A DNA stretch of 18,374 nucleotides. Origin: Clostridiales bacterium UBA4821. Its GTDB lineage: Bacteria; Bacillota; Clostridia; Acetivibrionales; UBA4821. The notes beneath the pieces were generated by a model. The model had not been told where the DNA came from and did no database searches. It saw only the letters and a list, made by a program, of their open reading frames with translations. Positions 15,894 through 18,374 of the stretch are shown in pieces. The stretch covers positions 57,607-75,980 of the forward strand of contig DHFP01000270.1 of assembly GCA_002402315.1 (NCBI GenBank), read 5' to 3'. How positions within the stretch are numbered: the stretch's first letter is position 1; each line of letters begins with the position of its first letter. The position numbers and the translations under genes were made by a program.

Positions 15894-16802
15894 TCATACC
15901 TTTAAATATGTTTGTCCATTATTCTTACCCAATATAACCTTAACCACTTCTTCGAATCCAATTCTGTCAATCATATCACCAAATCTTTCACCCGTGCTGC
16001 CTTTTTCCTTATAATATAGGATGGCTTTTTCCAATATATTCAAGGCTTCATCCCTAGTAAATATTCCGGCAAGAGCCTGACCGCGTTTTGGAACCTTGCC
16101 CCATTTACCGCCTATAAATAATTTTACTCCTTCTTCTTTGCATTCTACCGCATGAAAGTGGCACTTGCCAATGCATAGCCCACAGTTATTACATTTTTCC
16201 GCATCTATTTGAAGCTTTCCATCTGCAATCTTTGCTGCATTTACTTTACAGGCTTCCACTACACCACACTTTTTGCATCCGGAACATAAATCTTCATTAA
16301 AAGCAGGCATACGCTGTCCACTTATACCGAAATCATTCAAATCAGGTTTTATGCAGCTATTAGGACATCCTCCTATACCAATTTTAAATTTATGAGGCAA
16401 AATAATATCATAATATCCTTCATAGAATCTCTCATGTATTATCCTTGCAAATTTTTGAGTGTCAAGAAGTCCAAGCACACATACGGTTCCCTTACAAGCG
16501 ACAATGGGTCTAACCCTTGAGCCTGTTCCTCCTGAATAAAGTCCAACCTCACTAAGCTCTTTTTTTACTTTTTCAATATCCTCATATTTTATCCATGGAA
16601 TTTCCACAGTAAGCCTTGAGGTACAGCTCATATAACCTCTACCATAATGGTCAGCTATAAATGACAGCTTCCTTGCTCCCTCTGAATTTAAGTTGCCATC
16701 CATAGTAATTACTCTGCAAATAAAATGTTCTCCATCTCTTTGAGGAAGGAACCCCTGTCCTTTTAATTTCGCTTTTTCTTCTGTTGAAACTTTTACAGTC
16801 AT
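15894..16802 (-). CDS. siroheme-[4Fe-4S] sulfite/nitrite reductase-like protein with ferredoxin insert
   Basis: 302 residues in the nitrite/sulfite reductase superfamily. An N-terminal ferredoxin-like half domain (about 15-85) holds YGRGYMSCTSRLTVEI. Coupled siroheme/cluster cysteines follow: CKGTVC (103 and 108) and GGCPNSC (146 and 150). A two-cluster ferredoxin insert comes next (Cys173, 176, 179, 185 and 204, 207, 210, 214), then a C-terminal segment with GGKWGKVPKRGQ. The layout resembles AsrC-type and other small anaerobic reductases; the substrate (sulfite, nitrite or other) cannot be told. The first cysteine pair is spaced CX4C rather than the CX5C of assimilatory enzymes. As first gene of the operon it is a likely consumer of the siroheme made downstream. 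ATG at 16802 with AAAGGGTGGG upstream; the roughly 95-base leader shows only weak promoter-like sequence. Confidence 0.8.
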   Translation of the reverse strand: MTVKVSTEEKAKLKGQGFLPQRDGEHFICRVITMDGNLNSEGARKLSFIADHYGRGYMSCTSRLTVEIPWIKYEDIEKVKKELSEVGLYSGGTGSRVRPIVACKGTVCVLGLLDTQKFARIIHERFYEGYYDIILPHKFKIGIGGCPNSCIKPDLNDFGISGQRMPAFNEDLCSGCKKCGVVEACKVNAAKIADGKLQIDAEKCNNCGLCIGKCHFHAVECKEEGVKLFIGGKWGKVPKRGQALAGIFTRDEALNILEKAILYYKEKGSTGERFGDMIDRIGFEEVVKVILGKNNGQTYLKV

Positions 16803-16898
16803 TTTCCCACCCTTTCCTTTATTTTTTTAAATCAGTAAATATTTCCAGAATATATATTACCATCGAATAAAGAAGAAAAAAAGAAAAATATAATTTTT

Positions 16899-16928
16899 AA
16901 ACCCCCTTCTTTATAAAAAAGGGGGTTT
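16899..16928 (-). terminator. rho-independent terminator after the H-NOX gene
   Basis: An inverted repeat pairs AAACCCCCTT with AAGGGGGTTT (one mismatch further in, loop around ATAA). On the minus strand it is followed by AT-rich, T-heavy sequence including TTTTTC and a run of seven T. It lies 20 bases beyond the H-NOX stop and about 97 bases before the first gene of the haem operon, so it separates the two transcription units. Confidence 0.85.
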
Positions 16929-16947
16929 TGAGACACAATAATTAATC

Positions 16948-17496
16948 TTACTTTACATATTTTTCTTTATTCAAAAAAGTAATCTCTATCTTATGGGTAT
17001 TAGGTTCACTACTTGCGAGCGGCTTTATGGATACCTTTTCATTATACTTGTCAGCTACACCCAATACAAGATTTTCAAAGAACTTTCCAAGATTTCTTGG
17101 TGAAGTGTATGTCATTTCCAATTTATCCGGTGCCGTATTTTCATACTTAAATCTTGGCGGTTTTGCATTAGATATAGTCTTTGTAATAGTCTCATGTACA
17201 TAATCCATATTAAGCAGAAATTCTTTTGCATTTTTCTTAAAAAAATATATCTTGTAAACTGCATTAACTTTAGGTGATACCGGGAAATAACGCCCGTACT
17301 CATTAAGAATGTCCATTGCTGACTTATTTACCTGCTTACCAACAAGCTCACAAGCTTTGATTGCAACCGCATCATCATAATCTCCGGTTTCAACGATTGC
17401 AGGGTTTCCTAATTCATTGATAACTTTCCCGTACACATCTTTGCTGTACTTGCTTTCAACAAATTCCTTAAATATTACAAAAATGATACCCTTCAT
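16948..17496 (-). CDS. H-NOX haem-based gas sensor, stand-alone
   Basis: 182 residues beginning MKGIIF, as in bacterial H-NOX proteins. The haem ligand His101 is in MDYVHETITK, the propionate-binding YxSxR motif is YTSPR (Tyr130, Ser132, Arg134), and AKPPRF (111-116) holds the conserved haem-bending proline. The fold should bind b-type haem and signal NO, CO or O2. By alignment with the Thermoanaerobacter tengcongensis protein, the distal O2-stabilising Tyr140 is Phe139 here and Trp9 is Phe9, so selective NO binding is more likely than stable O2 binding. The ATG follows AAGGGGGG by 8 bases and lies 26 bases after the MCP-like gene, so they likely form one operon with a shared pathway. Confidence 0.9.
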   Translation of the reverse strand: MKGIIFVIFKEFVESKYSKDVYGKVINELGNPAIVETGDYDDAVAIKACELVGKQVNKSAMDILNEYGRYFPVSPKVNAVYKIYFFKKNAKEFLLNMDYVHETITKTISNAKPPRFKYENTAPDKLEMTYTSPRNLGKFFENLVLGVADKYNEKVSIKPLASSEPNTHKIEITFLNKEKYVK

Positions 17497-17522
17497 TTCA
17501 TTTGCCCCCCTTGTTTTTTTAT

Positions 17523-18374
17523 TTAATAAAGTTGTTGACTATCTTTCAGCATTTCATAAGAAGTCTCACTAATTAAACCTATATCTTTTATGATTTCATT
17601 CACACCATTAACAGTCTCATTTATTATTTTGCTTAGTTCATTAGTCATAACAGTTTCACTTTCAACAGATGTAGCCAGCAAACTAAATGTCTCATATATG
17701 TTATTAATACTCTGAACCACATCTAAAATAGTATCTATAGCAACCTTGCTGTCCCCTTGAATATTATCAATATTATTTTTAATCTTCTCTGTAGCAGCTG
17801 TAGTATCGTTTGCAAGCGACTTTACTGCACTTGCAACAACAGCAAAACCCTTGCCGGCATCTCCGGCATGTGCCGCTTCAATAGTAGCATTCAGCGCAAG
17901 AAGGTTTATCTGCTTGATTATGGAAGTAATCAAACTTACAACATTTTCAATTTCCGCAAATCCATCTTTAAGTTTTTCTACGACATTCCTGATAGAATCT
18001 GCATTTTCCGCAGTATCTTTGGCAATATTCGTTGCATCTGCCACATGCTTCGATATTTCACCTGATGTGTTGACCATATCTGTAAATATAGTTGCAACAA
18101 AGTCTACATTCGAACTTACCTCATTACCCAGCTCGGTCAAACCTGACAGCTTTGATGAGATGTTTTCAATATTGGAAATAATATTTTCATTCACCTGAGT
18201 TTGTTCTAAAGATGGACTTGAAACCTCACTAATCTGGTTGGATTCAGAATTTAACATGGATTTTATATTATCCAGCAAAATATTAAAATTATTGCCGAAT
18301 TCTAAAAACTCATGGTTATTATCAATTTCGGGAATAAAATCATATATATCCTTAACCGCGTTTTCGTCAACCTG
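17523..18374 (-). CDS. methyl-accepting chemotaxis-like signalling protein (3' part, cut by window edge)
   Basis: The frame stays open to the last base, so the gene starts outside the window; 283 C-terminal residues are visible. A TTG at 18278 is internal and not a convincing start. The visible part has no transmembrane helix. It is a long helical signalling domain with the MCP hairpin tip INLLALNATIEAAHAGDAGK and GFAVVASAVKSLAND, which should contact CheW/CheA. The tip has His for the usual Arg in EAARAG and Ala for Glu in the EVR motif. The protein ends LKDSQQLY without a recognisable CheR-tethering pentapeptide. The unseen N-terminus may hold a sensor domain. With H-NOX 26 bases downstream, a soluble receptor taking input from H-NOX is likely. 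Confidence 0.85.
   Translation of the reverse strand, partial: QVDENAVKDIYDFIPEIDNNHEFLEFGNNFNILLDNIKSMLNSESNQISEVSSPSLEQTQVNENIISNIENISSKLSGLTELGNEVSSNVDFVATIFTDMVNTSGEISKHVADATNIAKDTAENADSIRNVVEKLKDGFAEIENVVSLITSIIKQINLLALNATIEAAHAGDAGKGFAVVASAVKSLANDTTAATEKIKNNIDNIQGDSKVAIDTILDVVQSINNIYETFSLLATSVESETVMTNELSKIINETVNGVNEIIKDIGLISETSYEMLKDSQQLY

Noticed and set aside
16803..16898. Riboswitch or attenuator in the haem operon leader
   Set aside because: The roughly 95-base leader is A/T-rich with no stable conserved-looking stem beyond the upstream gene's terminator, too simple for a known cobalamin or other riboswitch.

Overview
The window looks like chromosomal DNA of a low-GC, anaerobic Firmicute of the class Clostridia, plausibly the Ruminiclostridium/Acetivibrio group. 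The evidence is AT-rich DNA, G-rich Shine-Dalgarno sites, several TTG starts, the order murA-ftsQ-DUF881-sbp-ftsA-ftsZ, a fused cobA-hemD gene, and paired NirJ1/NirJ2-type radical SAM genes. The genus is inferred; no rRNA or other marker is present. Every gene is on the minus strand, so transcription runs from high to low coordinates.

Region A (about 16.9-18.37 kb): the 3' part of a cytoplasmic chemoreceptor-like (MCP) gene, cut by the window edge, then a stand-alone H-NOX haem sensor gene and a rho-independent terminator. The two genes are probably one signalling unit, a split version of the H-NOX-MCP fusions known from other anaerobes.

Region B (about 6.05-16.8 kb): a tightly packed tetrapyrrole operon of eleven genes, with overlaps or gaps of a few bases. 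Its order is siroheme sulfite/nitrite reductase-like protein, precorrin-2 dehydrogenase/ferrochelatase, hemA, hemC, cobA-hemD, nirJ1 (ahbC-like), hemB, nirJ2 (ahbD-like), ahbA, ahbB, hemL. It encodes every step from glutamyl-tRNA to uroporphyrinogen III, then siroheme, then protohaem by the siroheme-dependent (Ahb) route. No coproporphyrin or protoporphyrin branch enzymes are needed.

Region C (1-5.9 kb): the distal part of the division and cell wall (dcw) cluster: murA, ftsQ/divIB, a DUF881 gene, sbp, ftsA and ftsZ. Just after the hemL stop and before murA lie 41 codons that read like the C-terminus of MurG, the gene expected immediately upstream of murA. This looks like a scar where the haem operon and its neighbours joined or entered the dcw cluster. 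A sigma-A-like promoter overlaps the end of the scar and could drive murA. A second candidate promoter, with a tandem palindrome just downstream, precedes ftsA. No terminator is visible between hemL and murA, so haem-operon transcripts could run into the division genes.

The main points for follow-up are the murG remnant, the Phe in place of the O2-stabilising distal Tyr in H-NOX, the GC-rich patch over hemB-nirJ2, and the palindromic ftsA leader. No tRNA, rRNA, CRISPR array or complete mobile element was seen.
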